Notes: generated by a model from the letters alone, not told the origin. A stretch of DNA of 17,683 bases from JANNHK01 sp034408875 (GCA_034408875.1 JAWXCJ010000057.1:1-17683), one strand, 5' to 3'. Positions 1 to 7,059 are shown, counted from the first letter of the stretch. Program-made: numbers and translations.

Positions 1-441
1 CGCGTCGTGCGCTACGGCACCGAACGCGTCGAAGAGCTGATGACGCTCGAGCGGTACTCGCACGTGATGCATCTCACGAGTCAGGTCGCCGGCGACCTGG
101 CCGACGGCAAGGGCCCGGTCGACGTCCTGCGGGCGACGTTCCCGGCCGGGACGGTGAGCGGCGCACCCAAGGTGCGCGCCATGGAAATCATCGACGCGCT
201 CGAACCGACGAAGCGCGGCCCCTACGCGGGGGTGGTGGGGTACTTCGACTTCTCGGGCAACCTCGACACGGCCATCGCAATCCGCACCATGGTGTGGCGC
301 GGCGGACAGGCGACACTCCAGGCCGGGGCGGGCATCGTGGCCGATTCGGTCCCGGCCGACGAAGACCTGGAATGTCAGAACAAGGCCCGGGCGTTGCTTA
401 CGGCAGCGGCCGCCGCCCGGGCACTCCCGAAACAGCCGTAG
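1..441 (+). CDS. trpE: Anthranilate synthase component I, C-terminal part (cut by window edge)
   Basis: The product converts chorismate and ammonia or glutamine to anthranilate, the first committed step of tryptophan synthesis, in the cytoplasm. Only the last 146 codons are present, and the open frame runs off the left edge. The visible part is the end of the chorismate-binding domain. Family blocks seen are ERYSHVMHLTSQV near the start, FPAGTVSGAPKVRAMEIID in the middle, the GPYAGVVGY strand, DTAIAIRT and the closing QAGAGIVADSVPADE segment. These blocks are shared with PabB and isochorismate synthases. The order and spacing, and the trpCFBA genes about 5 kb downstream, favour TrpE. The stop at 439-441 lies 9 bases before the ygfZ-like gene, so the two are probably cotranscribed. 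No trpG or trpD is visible here. Confidence 0.93.
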   Translation, partial: RVVRYGTERVEELMTLERYSHVMHLTSQVAGDLADGKGPVDVLRATFPAGTVSGAPKVRAMEIIDALEPTKRGPYAGVVGYFDFSGNLDTAIAIRTMVWRGGQATLQAGAGIVADSVPADEDLECQNKARALLTAAAAARALPKQP

Positions 442-450
442 GAGACAACC

Positions 451-1314
451 ATGCTGGCGCATATCGATCGCGGCCTCGTGACCGTCACCGGCGACGACGC
501 GGGATCGTTCCTCCAGAGCTTGCTGTCGCAGGATCTCGATCCGCTGCGCGACGGCGACGGTGCGCACGCGCTGCTGCTCGCGCCCCAGGGCAAGCTCATT
601 GCCGACCTGCGCGTCCTGCGCGTCGACGAGAACACGTGGTGGCTCGACTGCGAGCGATCCGTGGCGCCTGCGCTTGCCGACGGCGTGAACCGATTCCGCA
701 TCCGGGTGAAAGCCGAAGTCACCGATGCGTCGGAGGGCTACGCCGCGGCCGCAGTTCGCGGCGCGACGCACGCGCCACTCGACGTCAACGTTCCGCGCGA
801 GCCTTTCTCGCACACGGCGTGGCGCGATGCCCGGGTCGTACGCGCGGACTGGCCCGGCCAACCCGGATTCGACGTGATCGGACCCGCGTCTACCGTCGCG
901 GCGGCACTCGACGCGCTCGGCGACGTCGTTGTTTCCGCCGACGAGTACGAGCGGGCCCGTATCGAGGCCGGCGTGGTCCGCCAGGGGCACGACGTCGACG
1001 AGAAGACAATTCCGCAGGAAGCGTTCCTCGAACAGACGGCAGTGTCGTTCACGAAGGGTTGCTTCGTCGGACAGGAACTCGTGTGCCGCATCGACACCCG
1101 CGGCCACGTCAACCGGTACCTGAGGCGAGCGCGGCTCGACACAGCCGCGCCGCGGGGTGCGCAGCTCGAACTCGACGGGAAGACCGTCGGCGAAGTCACG
1201 TCGACCGCGGGGACGGTCGCCCTGGCGATGGTCCGGCGCGAGATCGAACCACCAGCCGAGGTCGACGTCGTCTGGGACGGCGGCCGTGCGCACGCGCGCC
1301 TCGAGGTGTTGTAA
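451..1314 (+). CDS. ygfZ: YgfZ/GcvT-like folate-binding protein
   Basis: This 287-residue protein belongs to the YgfZ/IBA57 family, tetrahydrofolate-binding relatives of glycine cleavage T-protein that assist maturation or repair of Fe-S enzymes. The diagnostic KGCFVGQE block (family K-G-C-Y/F-x-G-Q-E) is present with its cysteine at about residue 204. The N-terminal half (LAHIDRGLVTVTGDDAGSFL, then a segment starting LLLAPQGKLIADLRVL) is typical of the family, and the C-terminal barrel ends in GRAHARLEVL. The ATG start is preceded by AGGAGA with 5 bases of spacing. It sits 9 bases after trpE and ends 3 bases from the convergent histidine kinase gene. I see nothing that ties it to tryptophan synthesis. 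Confidence 0.9.
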   Translation: MLAHIDRGLVTVTGDDAGSFLQSLLSQDLDPLRDGDGAHALLLAPQGKLIADLRVLRVDENTWWLDCERSVAPALADGVNRFRIRVKAEVTDASEGYAAAAVRGATHAPLDVNVPREPFSHTAWRDARVVRADWPGQPGFDVIGPASTVAAALDALGDVVVSADEYERARIEAGVVRQGHDVDEKTIPQEAFLEQTAVSFTKGCFVGQELVCRIDTRGHVNRYLRRARLDTAAPRGAQLELDGKTVGEVTSTAGTVALAMVRREIEPPAEVDVVWDGGRAHARLEVL

Positions 1315-1317
1315 CCC

Positions 1318-2751
1318 CTACGCCGGGAGCGACACCACGAAACGGGCACCACCGTTGGCGGACGCCTCTACGCGGGCGGTGCCGCCCATCCGTACTGTGA
1401 GTTCGTGCACGATCGCGAGGCCGAGGCCGGTGCCAACGGACCGGCCCGGGGAGTTGCGAACCGTATACAGACGTTCGAACACGCGTGGGAGTTCCTCCGC
1501 CGGTATGCCGGGGCCGTCGTCGGTGACCACGATCGCGAAGCGTCCGTCGGCTTCGGCGCCGGTGCTGACGGCGACGGCGACGGACGAGCGCGCGTACTTC
1601 ATTGCGTTCTCCACGAGGTTGGCCACGATCTGGCCGAGCCGCTCCGGGTCGATGTCACCCGCTATCGGTTGGTCGGCGACCACGGCAAGCTCGATGCCGA
1701 GATCGCGAGCCGCCGGCGTGAATGCCTCGGCCGAGTCGCGCACGACCGCGGTGACATCGCTCGGAATCGGCTTCAACGAGAACTGGCGCGTGTCCAACCG
1801 AGATAGGTCGAGCAAGTCGCGGACGAGCCGCTCGAGACGGCGGGCTTCCGACGAAATCACTTCGGCGGCACGATTGCGCGCTACGGGATCGTCGACGTCG
1901 ATCGTGCCGTCGCCCAGCGCGTCGGCGTATCCACGAATCGACGTGAGCGGCGTACGCAGGTCGTGCGACACGGACAGCAAAAACGCCCGCTCGGAGCCCC
2001 GAGCTTGTTCGAGCTGCGCGGCCATCGTGTTGAGCGTGCCGGCCAACGCCGCGAGTTCCTCGTCGGTTCCGCGCGGGACGAGCGCGCGGGCGGTCAAGTC
2101 GCCGTTCGCGATACCGCGCGCGGCCGCTTCGATCGCGCCGATCGGGCGCGTGAGGCGGCGGGAGAGCCATACCGACAGGAGACCCACGAGCAAGAGCACG
2201 GCACCGGACGCGACGAACATGAGCGGGACGGCCCGGCGCAGGACCTCGTTGTCGATCTCGTCGGTCGCGACGATCACCACCTTGCCGAGCCGGTCGTCGC
2301 CGACGGCCTGGGCGAGGAACACGAGGTCGCCGCGGCGCCCGCTGACTTCCTCACCGGCCAGGAGACGTTGCGGTTCGATGTCCTCGAGCACGAGTCCGTC
2401 GGGCAGGCGGAACAGCTCCGCGAGCACGGGCTGGCGGGGGTCGACGAAGCGACCGTCGGGGCCGAGGACCACGAAGCTGAGGTCGGTCAGGTTCATCGTC
2501 TGGCGGACCCGCTGCGTGCTCTGCTGCAACTCGTTGCGGTTTGGTGTCGTCGGATCGTCGAGCCGCACGCGGAAGTCCTCGGACGAGGTCGCGAGCGGTT
2601 CTGATCGTTCGCGCATGTCGTCGAGAGCCGCCTTCTCGATCGATCGGCTGACGAGCGCGTACGTGGCGACGCCGGACAGCGCGAGCACGCCGATCGCGAC
2701 CGCGAAGAACGCGAGCATGAGGCGCGTCCGCAGAGAGAGACCCCGGTTCAT
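1318..2751 (-). CDS. Two-component sensor histidine kinase (HAMP, HisKA, HATPase)
   Basis: A 477-residue membrane sensor kinase. TM1 is at about residues 11-34 and TM2 at about 175-196, leaving an extracytoplasmic sensor segment of roughly 140 residues without a domain I recognise. A HAMP linker follows (about 197-250, RPIGAIEAAARG). Next come the HisKA phosphoacceptor block SVSHDLRTPLTSIRGYAD with H263, the N box NLVENAMKYA, the G1 box VTDDGPGIP, an F-box RVFERLY and the G2 box GTGLGLAIVHEL, ending in VVSLPA. Its partner is the regulator gene just upstream on the same strand. The 100-base gap between them is unusually long for such a pair and is largely filled by a 17-bp tandem repeat. A GAGG lies only 3 bases before the ATG. 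The stimulus cannot be read from the sequence. Confidence 0.95.
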   Translation of the reverse strand: MNRGLSLRTRLMLAFFAVAIGVLALSGVATYALVSRSIEKAALDDMRERSEPLATSSEDFRVRLDDPTTPNRNELQQSTQRVRQTMNLTDLSFVVLGPDGRFVDPRQPVLAELFRLPDGLVLEDIEPQRLLAGEEVSGRRGDLVFLAQAVGDDRLGKVVIVATDEIDNEVLRRAVPLMFVASGAVLLLVGLLSVWLSRRLTRPIGAIEAAARGIANGDLTARALVPRGTDEELAALAGTLNTMAAQLEQARGSERAFLLSVSHDLRTPLTSIRGYADALGDGTIDVDDPVARNRAAEVISSEARRLERLVRDLLDLSRLDTRQFSLKPIPSDVTAVVRDSAEAFTPAARDLGIELAVVADQPIAGDIDPERLGQIVANLVENAMKYARSSVAVAVSTGAEADGRFAIVVTDDGPGIPAEELPRVFERLYTVRNSPGRSVGTGLGLAIVHELTVRMGGTARVEASANGGARFVVSLPA

Positions 2752-2767
2752 GCGCCTCGACTCAACC

Positions 2768-2852
2768 CGTCGGGGTCATAGGGTCGTCGGGGTCATAGGG
2801 TCGTCGGGGTCATAGGGTCGTCGGGGTCATAGGGTCGTCGGGGTCATAGGGT
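2768..2852. repeat. Five perfect 17-bp tandem repeats between regulator and kinase genes
   Basis: The plus-strand unit is CGTCGGGGTCATAGGGT, repeated at 2768, 2785, 2802, 2819 and 2836 with no mismatch. A sixth partial unit starts at 2853 as CATCGGG. The array fills most of the 2752-2851 gap and begins at the regulator's stop codon (TGA, 2852-2854 on the minus strand). In the mRNA sense each unit reads ACCCTATGACCCCGACG, with 8 C and 3 G, so the transcript carries an 85-base C-rich, G-poor tract. The regulator's own end (CGATGACCC) resembles the unit, so the array may have grown from there. Copy number is likely variable between strains, which is inference. Confidence 0.97.
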
Positions 2853-3526
2853 CATCGGGAGTCGAGCCGGTACCCGACGCCGCGCACGGTGTCGATTCGC
2901 ACGCCGTCGCCGACCTTCTTGCGCACCTGCGCGATGTGGACGTCAACCGTGCGCGCGTCGCCGAACCAGTCGTAGCCCCAGACCCCGTCGAGAATCTGTT
3001 GCCGGCTCAGCGCGAGGCCGGGACGCTCCGCGAGGAAGCGCAACAAGTCGAACTCCTTCGTCGTGAAGTCGACGGGCGTTGCGCCGACCCTGATCTCGCG
3101 CCGGGCCGCGTCGATGGCAACCGAGCCGACTTCGACGAGTTCGGCGACTGCACTGGTACCGTCGCCGCGGCGCAACACCGCCTTGACCCGGGCCACCAGC
3201 TCGGCGGGGGAGAACGGCTTGGTGACGTAGTCGTCGCCGCCGAGCTCGAGTCCGAGGACTCGGTCCACCTCGGTGTCGCGCGCAGTCAGGAAAATGACGG
3301 GGATCGTCGAGGTGGCGCGCAGCCGCCGGCACACTTCGAGCCCGTCGATGTCGGGGAGTCCGACATCGAGCACGACCAATCGGGGCCGCTGGTCGGCGAC
3401 GGCACGCACCGCGTCTTCGCCCGTCCCGGACTTGAGGACCCGAAAGCCCTCGCGCCGGAGGTACATCTCGACCAGATCGGCGATATTCGGCTCGTCGTCA
3501 ACGACGAGGATCGTCCCGCGTTCCAT
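2852..3526 (-). CDS. OmpR/PhoB-family response regulator
   Basis: A 224-residue DNA-binding response regulator. The receiver domain occupies about residues 1-118, with acidic pocket D10/D11, phosphoacceptor D54 (LVVLDVGLPD), T81 in FLTAR and K103 in VTKPF. A winged-helix effector domain follows at about 130-222 (TTKEFDLLRFLAERPG, then LSRQQILDGVWGYDW, ARTVDVHIAQVRKKVG, VRGVGYRLD). The ATG start is backed by GAGGAG 3 bases upstream. It is transcribed first, with the histidine kinase second, so the two form a two-component pair. The 165-base gap upstream, shared with a divergent gene, carries GTGAA-type repeats that could be its autoregulatory site. Target genes are unknown. Confidence 0.96.
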   Translation of the reverse strand: MERGTILVVDDEPNIADLVEMYLRREGFRVLKSGTGEDAVRAVADQRPRLVVLDVGLPDIDGLEVCRRLRATSTIPVIFLTARDTEVDRVLGLELGGDDYVTKPFSPAELVARVKAVLRRGDGTSAVAELVEVGSVAIDAARREIRVGATPVDFTTKEFDLLRFLAERPGLALSRQQILDGVWGYDWFGDARTVDVHIAQVRKKVGDGVRIDTVRGVGYRLDSR

Positions 3527-3554
3527 GTCTCCTCATCGTCGCACTCGGTTGTCG

Positions 3555-3590
3555 GTGAACGTGTGAAGGAAAGGTCAGGGGAATGTGACG
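3555..3590. promoter_or_regulatory. Possible regulator-binding repeats upstream of the response regulator
   Basis: The plus strand has GTGAAC at 3555-3560, GTGAAG at 3563-3568 and GTGACG at 3585-3590. The last two start 22 bases apart, about two helical turns. On the minus strand the first reads GTTCACC, the half-site known from Streptomyces PHO boxes, but a proper 11-base-spaced tandem is missing. OmpR-type regulators usually bind direct repeats and often control their own gene, which is why I list it. This is weak pattern evidence only. Confidence 0.25.
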
Positions 3591-3656
3591 GCGAACCCTG
3601 AGCCGGCACTGCGTGTGGCATCTGTCGCCCAAAGTATGCCGAGCTCGCCGAATTTC

Positions 3657-3685
3657 TTGACCCGGTTGACCACTCTCCGTAGGGT
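3657..3685 (+). promoter_or_regulatory. Promoter for the GTG-started gene at 3692 (apparently leaderless)
   Basis: TTGACC (3657-3662) and TAGGGT (3680-3685) are separated by 17 bases, a good sigma-70/SigA-type pair for an actinobacterium. The GTG start at 3692 lies 6 bases after the -10 box, where transcription is expected to begin, so the mRNA would have no leader. An AGGG overlapping the -10 box could alternatively be read as a weak ribosome binding site if transcription began further upstream. Confidence 0.6.
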
Positions 3686-3691
3686 CAACGG

Positions 3692-4279
3692 GTGCGAGCC
3701 CGCGACAGAGAGCGCCTTCTTCGCTGCGACCGTCGCCCCCTGGCCACGCCCCGCCAGGAACTCGTGCTGCGGATGGCGGCCATGGCGCGCCAGCCGCACC
3801 TCGTGGACTACGACCTCACCGCGGCGGTGGTGCACCCGGCCGACAGCGAACTCCGGGCCCGATGCGCGGCCCTGACGGCGGGCGGTCCTGACGGCTACGA
3901 AGGTGCCTCCGTCCGCCTCGCAGTGCGTGCGGGCGACGATGTCGTCGGCACCGCCCGCGTGACCCTGTGGTCGCCGGTCGTCGGTTTCCTCGTCGAACAC
4001 GAGCCGGTCGACGCCCACCCGGATCTGTCCCTCGGACCGCGCAGCGCCGAGTTGTCTGATGTCGTCGTCGTCGACCCCGCGTTGCGGGAGCGCGTCTTCC
4101 TCGCGCTGGCGATGCTCGCTTCGCGCGTCAGTGCGGCCCACGGCATCGAGAATCTCTACGTCGTGTCGAGCGTTGACGACGTGCGCGCCCTCGACGGCTT
4201 CGACGTCGAGACCCTCGGCGCGACCGTGGCACGCGTCGACCTGCACTCGCAGTCGTGGGAGCCCCGCCGAGCGGGTTGA
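3692..4279 (+). CDS. Uncharacterised protein, possibly acyltransferase-like (GNAT fold)
   Basis: I do not recognise this 195-residue soluble protein with certainty. The N-terminal part (RQELVLRMAAMARQPHLVDYDL) is helical. A central segment of alternating strands (VRLAVRAGDDVVGTARVTLW) is followed by SAELSDVVVVDPALRERVFLALAMLASRVSAAHGI. That strand, turn and amphipathic-helix pattern is reminiscent of GNAT or autoinducer-synthase-like acyltransferases, though no clear Q/R-x-x-G-x-G/A acetyl-CoA motif is seen. The GTG start is chosen because it sits 6 bases after a convincing -10 box. Later in-frame ATGs (from codon 27) are possible. It is divergent from the two-component system and could be a target of it. 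Its stop is 5 bases from the convergent beta-glucosidase stop. Confidence 0.75.
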   Translation: MRARDRERLLRCDRRPLATPRQELVLRMAAMARQPHLVDYDLTAAVVHPADSELRARCAALTAGGPDGYEGASVRLAVRAGDDVVGTARVTLWSPVVGFLVEHEPVDAHPDLSLGPRSAELSDVVVVDPALRERVFLALAMLASRVSAAHGIENLYVVSSVDDVRALDGFDVETLGATVARVDLHSQSWEPRRAG

Positions 4280-4284
4280 GGGGT

Positions 4285-5460
4285 TCAGGGCACGGTGTTG
4301 GTTGCCGCGATCGTCCCAAACCAGCGCGCGCTTGGCTTCGGGGCGCGGGCGAACGTTTCCCGGTCAACCGCGACCAGGCCGTAACGCGGCTCATAGCCGA
4401 GGGCCCACTCGAAGTTGTCGAGCAACGACCAGTAGAAGTAGCCGCGTACGTCGATGCCGTCGTCGATGCATTGGGCCACGCCCCGCAGCGCTTCGGTGAC
4501 GTACGCGATGCGCTCGGTGTCGTCGTCGGTTCCGATGCCGTTCTCGGTCATGTAGATGGGCACACCCGCGACTTGGGCCGCGTGGCGGATGGCGACTGCA
4601 GCCGCGCCGGGCCAGTACTCGTAGCCCATCGACGAGACGACTGGTACCCCGGGTTCGGGACCGAGCGGCATCCCGGTGGCATCGAGCCGGGTGCGCGAGT
4701 ACGCCTGGACGCCGACGAAGTCGTCGCCACGCGACGCTTCGAGGAACTGGCCTTCGTGCATGTGCCGGGTACGAGCCAGTGTTTCCTCGGCCCCGTCCGG
4801 TGCCCACCAGTCGCCCATCGCGATGGTCTGACCAACCGGGAACGATCCCGGGCCCGCCTTGATCGCGTCGACGGCGACGCGATGCGCCGCGATCAGGTGC
4901 TCGTTCATCGCCGCGTACTCGGCCATGTCGTTGTGCCCGGGCGGGAACGCACCGACGAGCGCGCCCATGAGCGACACGATGTTCGGCTCGTTCACCGTGC
5001 ACGCCATCGCGATGAGGTCGCCCAACCCGGCCGCGGCCCGTTCGCAGTAGCGCGCGAAGCGGTCGACGACGACGGGAGCGGCCCACCCGCCGTGATCGGC
5101 CATCCATCGTGGCGTCGTGAAGTGGTGGAACGTGACGACGGGTTGAATGTCGTTGTCGAGACACGTCGCGCAGACGCGCCGGTAGTGCTCGATCGCGGCG
5201 CGGGAGAACTCGCCTTCCTCGGGTTCGATGCGCGCCCATTCGATCGAGAACCGGTACGCGGCCAGGCCGAAATCGCGCACGAGTGCGATGTCTTCGGGGT
5301 AGCGGTGCCAGCTGTCGCACGCGTCGCCCGAAGGCTCGACGCATCCGGTTCCGGGGGCATGTTCGAATGCCCACCAGTCGGTGTTCCAGTTGCCCCCTTC
5401 GATCTGGTGGGCCGCGGTCGCGCTGCCCCAGAGGAAGCCGTCGGGAAAGCTCGTCGTCAC
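4285..5460 (-). CDS. Glycoside hydrolase family 1 beta-glucosidase
   Basis: A 391-residue cytoplasmic-type retaining beta-glycosidase, which hydrolyses terminal beta-linked glucose (or a related sugar) from short oligosaccharides or glycosides. The N-terminal GH1 signature FPDGFLWGSATAAHQIEGG is present. The acid/base is E158 in TVNEPN and the nucleophile is E306 in MTENG. H112 (TFHHFTTPRW) and the substrate-binding WSLLDNFEWALGY block are also in place. There is no signal peptide. It is shorter than typical bacterial members (about 440-480), with compact loops but all key residues retained. The GTG at 5460 is chosen because the GH1 fold begins immediately after it, although the open frame continues far upstream antisense to trpC. 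TACGCT lies 8 bases before the start on the coding strand. It is divergent from trpC. Confidence 0.93.
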   Translation of the reverse strand: MTTSFPDGFLWGSATAAHQIEGGNWNTDWWAFEHAPGTGCVEPSGDACDSWHRYPEDIALVRDFGLAAYRFSIEWARIEPEEGEFSRAAIEHYRRVCATCLDNDIQPVVTFHHFTTPRWMADHGGWAAPVVVDRFARYCERAAAGLGDLIAMACTVNEPNIVSLMGALVGAFPPGHNDMAEYAAMNEHLIAAHRVAVDAIKAGPGSFPVGQTIAMGDWWAPDGAEETLARTRHMHEGQFLEASRGDDFVGVQAYSRTRLDATGMPLGPEPGVPVVSSMGYEYWPGAAAVAIRHAAQVAGVPIYMTENGIGTDDDTERIAYVTEALRGVAQCIDDGIDVRGYFYWSLLDNFEWALGYEPRYGLVAVDRETFARAPKPSARWFGTIAATNTVP

Positions 5461-5468
5461 GGGGGCGG

Positions 5469-5478
5469 AGCGTAGACT
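5469..5478. promoter_or_regulatory. Overlapping divergent -10-like boxes between GH1 gene and trpC
   Basis: On the plus strand TAGACT (5473-5478) lies 12 bases before the trpC ATG. On the minus strand TACGCT (5474-5469) lies 8 bases before the GH1 GTG. The two boxes share two bases, so the promoters would compete for polymerase. I see no convincing -35 box for either. trpC has no Shine-Dalgarno sequence, which fits a very short leader. The same TAGACT hexamer recurs before trpB. Confidence 0.4.
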
Positions 5479-5490
5479 CGACGGCACTCC

Positions 5491-6294
5491 ATGAGTGTTT
5501 TGGACGAGATCCTCGCGGCCAAGCGCGACGAGGTCACCGTCTTGCGCCGGCCGCAGACGCGTGACCTGTTGCGGCGGACCGCGCTCGACGCGCCGCCGGC
5601 ACGCGGGTTCAGCGCGGCGTTGCGCCGGGCCGACGGCCACCTTGCGGTTATTGCCGAGATCAAACGCCGATCGCCGTCGAAGGGCGATCTCGCGCCCGAT
5701 CTCGATCCCGCTCCCACCGCGCAGGCCTACGAGAGTGGCGGTGCGGCCGCGCTGTCGGTGCTGACCGACATCGAGTACTTCGGGGGCGCGGTCGCCGACC
5801 TCCAGGCGGCACGGGACGCCACCGACCTGCCAATCTTGCGCAAGGACTTCACGATCGACGAAGTCCAGGTCTACGAAACCCGCGCCATCGGCGCCGACGC
5901 GATCCTGCTGATCGTGGCCGCGATTCCCGACGACTCCCTCCTCGCCGATCTCCACGGCCTCGCGGCCGACCTCGGTCTGGGTGTCCTCGTCGAGGCGCAC
6001 GACGCGCCCGAAGCGGAACGGGCACTCGCGGCGGGGGCAACGGTGGTGGGCATCAACAGCCGCAACCTCGCGACGTTCGCCGAAGACCTGGGCGTGGGTG
6101 AGTCGCTCGCGAGACTCTTGCCGGCCGACGTGATCGCGGTAGCCGAGAGCGCGGTACGGGCGCCGGCTGACGCAGCTCGCATGGCCGCGGCGGGGTTCGA
6201 CGCGGTCCTTGTCGGCGAAGCACTGGTGCGCGCCGACGATCCCGCCGTGCTCGTGCGCGAGTTCGCCGGTTTCCGCGTCGGGAAGCGGGAGTAG
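5491..6294 (+). CDS. trpC: Indole-3-glycerol-phosphate synthase
   Basis: The product closes the ring of CdRP to give indole-3-glycerol phosphate with loss of CO2 and water, the fourth step of tryptophan synthesis. It is 267 residues long, normal for a monofunctional TIM-barrel TrpC. Signature residues are visible: K58 in AEIKRRSPSKG, the SVLTD-EYF segment, K118 in PILRKDF, LLIVAAI, the LVEAHD glutamate, GINSRNL, AESAV and GFDAVLVGEALVR at the phosphate site. The ATG is the first start and matches the family N-terminus (VLDEILAAKRDEV). It is followed by trpF 6 bases later, which indicates cotranscription. Confidence 0.97.
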   Translation: MSVLDEILAAKRDEVTVLRRPQTRDLLRRTALDAPPARGFSAALRRADGHLAVIAEIKRRSPSKGDLAPDLDPAPTAQAYESGGAAALSVLTDIEYFGGAVADLQAARDATDLPILRKDFTIDEVQVYETRAIGADAILLIVAAIPDDSLLADLHGLAADLGLGVLVEAHDAPEAERALAAGATVVGINSRNLATFAEDLGVGESLARLLPADVIAVAESAVRAPADAARMAAAGFDAVLVGEALVRADDPAVLVREFAGFRVGKRE

Positions 6295-6300
6295 CGGCCC

Positions 6301-7008
6301 GTGTTCATCAAGATCTGTGGAATCACGAACGACGAGGACGCGCTCCTGTCGGTCGCACTCGGTGCCGACGCGCTCGGCTTCATGTTTGCGCCGAGCCGGC
6401 GTCAGGTCAACGCCGACGATGTGCGCAGCATCGTCAAGCGACTCCCCATCGAAGCGCTCACGGTCGGCGTGTTCCGCGACGAACGTCCGGAGCGTGTCGT
6501 CGAGATCGTCAATCGCACCGGGCTGCACGCGGTGCAACTCCACGGTCGCGAACCGCTCTCGGAGGTCCGCTGGATCCGCGAGCGCGTGCAGTTCGTGATC
6601 CACGCGTTCGCCGCCGGAGACCCCGCGCTCGCATCGGCCGCGAACTCGCCCGCCGACGCGATCCACATCGACTCACCCAACCCCGGTTCGGGGAAGGTGT
6701 TCGACTGGCAGCTCGCCGAAGGCGTGCCGGGTGGCGTGCGCTGGATCCTGGCCGGCGGTCTGACTCCGGAGAACGTCGGCGAAGCGATCCGGCGGCTGCG
6801 CCCCTGGGGGGTCGACGTGTCGACCGGGGTGGAGGCGACGCCGGGGCACAAGGACCCGCGCAAGCTGCGCCGGTTCATCGAAACGGCGCGTGCCGCCGAG
6901 GGCGACCTCGAGGATCGGCTCGAGGAAGGCGAACCGCGCGCCGCCGCGATCGACCTCGACGAGGTCGGGGGCGTGACGCGGCCCTGGGATTGGCAACTCG
7001 ACCAATAG
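6301..7008 (+). CDS. trpF: Phosphoribosylanthranilate isomerase
   Basis: The product isomerises PRA to CdRP, the third step of tryptophan synthesis. Catalytic C6 in KICGIT and general acid D124 in IHIDSPNPGSGKVFDW are present, with VQLHG and the C-terminal phosphate site (AGGLTPENV, then VDVSTGVEATPGHKD). The start is GTG, with GGAG 9 bases upstream, overlapping the trpC stop region. At 235 residues it is about 30 longer than the usual barrel. The extra is a charged tail after FIETARAAEG that ends in TRPWDWQLDQ and has no domain I recognise. Its presence as a separate gene argues against a PriA-only arrangement for this step. Confidence 0.95.
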   Translation: MFIKICGITNDEDALLSVALGADALGFMFAPSRRQVNADDVRSIVKRLPIEALTVGVFRDERPERVVEIVNRTGLHAVQLHGREPLSEVRWIRERVQFVIHAFAAGDPALASAANSPADAIHIDSPNPGSGKVFDWQLAEGVPGGVRWILAGGLTPENVGEAIRRLRPWGVDVSTGVEATPGHKDPRKLRRFIETARAAEGDLEDRLEEGEPRAAAIDLDEVGGVTRPWDWQLDQ

Positions 7009-7019
7009 GCCGACACTCG

Positions 7020-7059
7020 TAGACTCTCCCGATCCGGTACCGGTCTTCTGGGAGAGGTC
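7020..7059 (+). promoter_or_regulatory. trpB leader: -10-like box and hairpin that pairs with the ribosome binding site
   Basis: CTCTCCC (7024-7030) is the exact complement of GGGAGAG (7050-7056), which contains the trpB ribosome binding site just before the ATG at 7061. GAC at 7022-7024 can also pair with GTC at 7057-7059 if one G is bulged. The loop carries the perfect palindrome CCGGTACCGG (7034-7043). TAGACT (7020-7025), the same hexamer as before trpC, could be an internal promoter. Transcription from it would start near 7032 and leave out the left arm, so only read-through mRNA from trpCF would fold. The pairing is seen; regulation is inferred. Confidence 0.45.

Noticed and set aside
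1157..2815. A 552-codon plus-strand frame over the histidine kinase
   Set aside because: It is Arg/Ser/Thr-rich with no domain, and the opposite strand encodes a complete histidine kinase. A GC-driven shadow.
2768..2852. The TAGGGT in each 17-bp repeat as a plus-strand promoter array
   Set aside because: The hexamer matches the -10 box at 3680, but no -35-like sequence occurs at the right distance and transcription would run antisense into the regulator. Kept only as a repeat.
2768..2852. CRISPR-like array
   Set aside because: Units are directly adjacent with no spacers and are only 17 bases long.
5429..5491. A trp attenuator with leader peptide before trpC
   Set aside because: There is almost no leader, with no short frame carrying tandem Trp codons and no terminator hairpin.
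4285..6666. A 793-codon minus-strand frame that joins the GH1 gene to sequence antisense to trpC and trpF
   Set aside because: Only the last 391 codons match a protein family. The upstream half is the high-GC reverse frame of trpC/trpF with low-complexity Arg/Asp/Val-rich translation.
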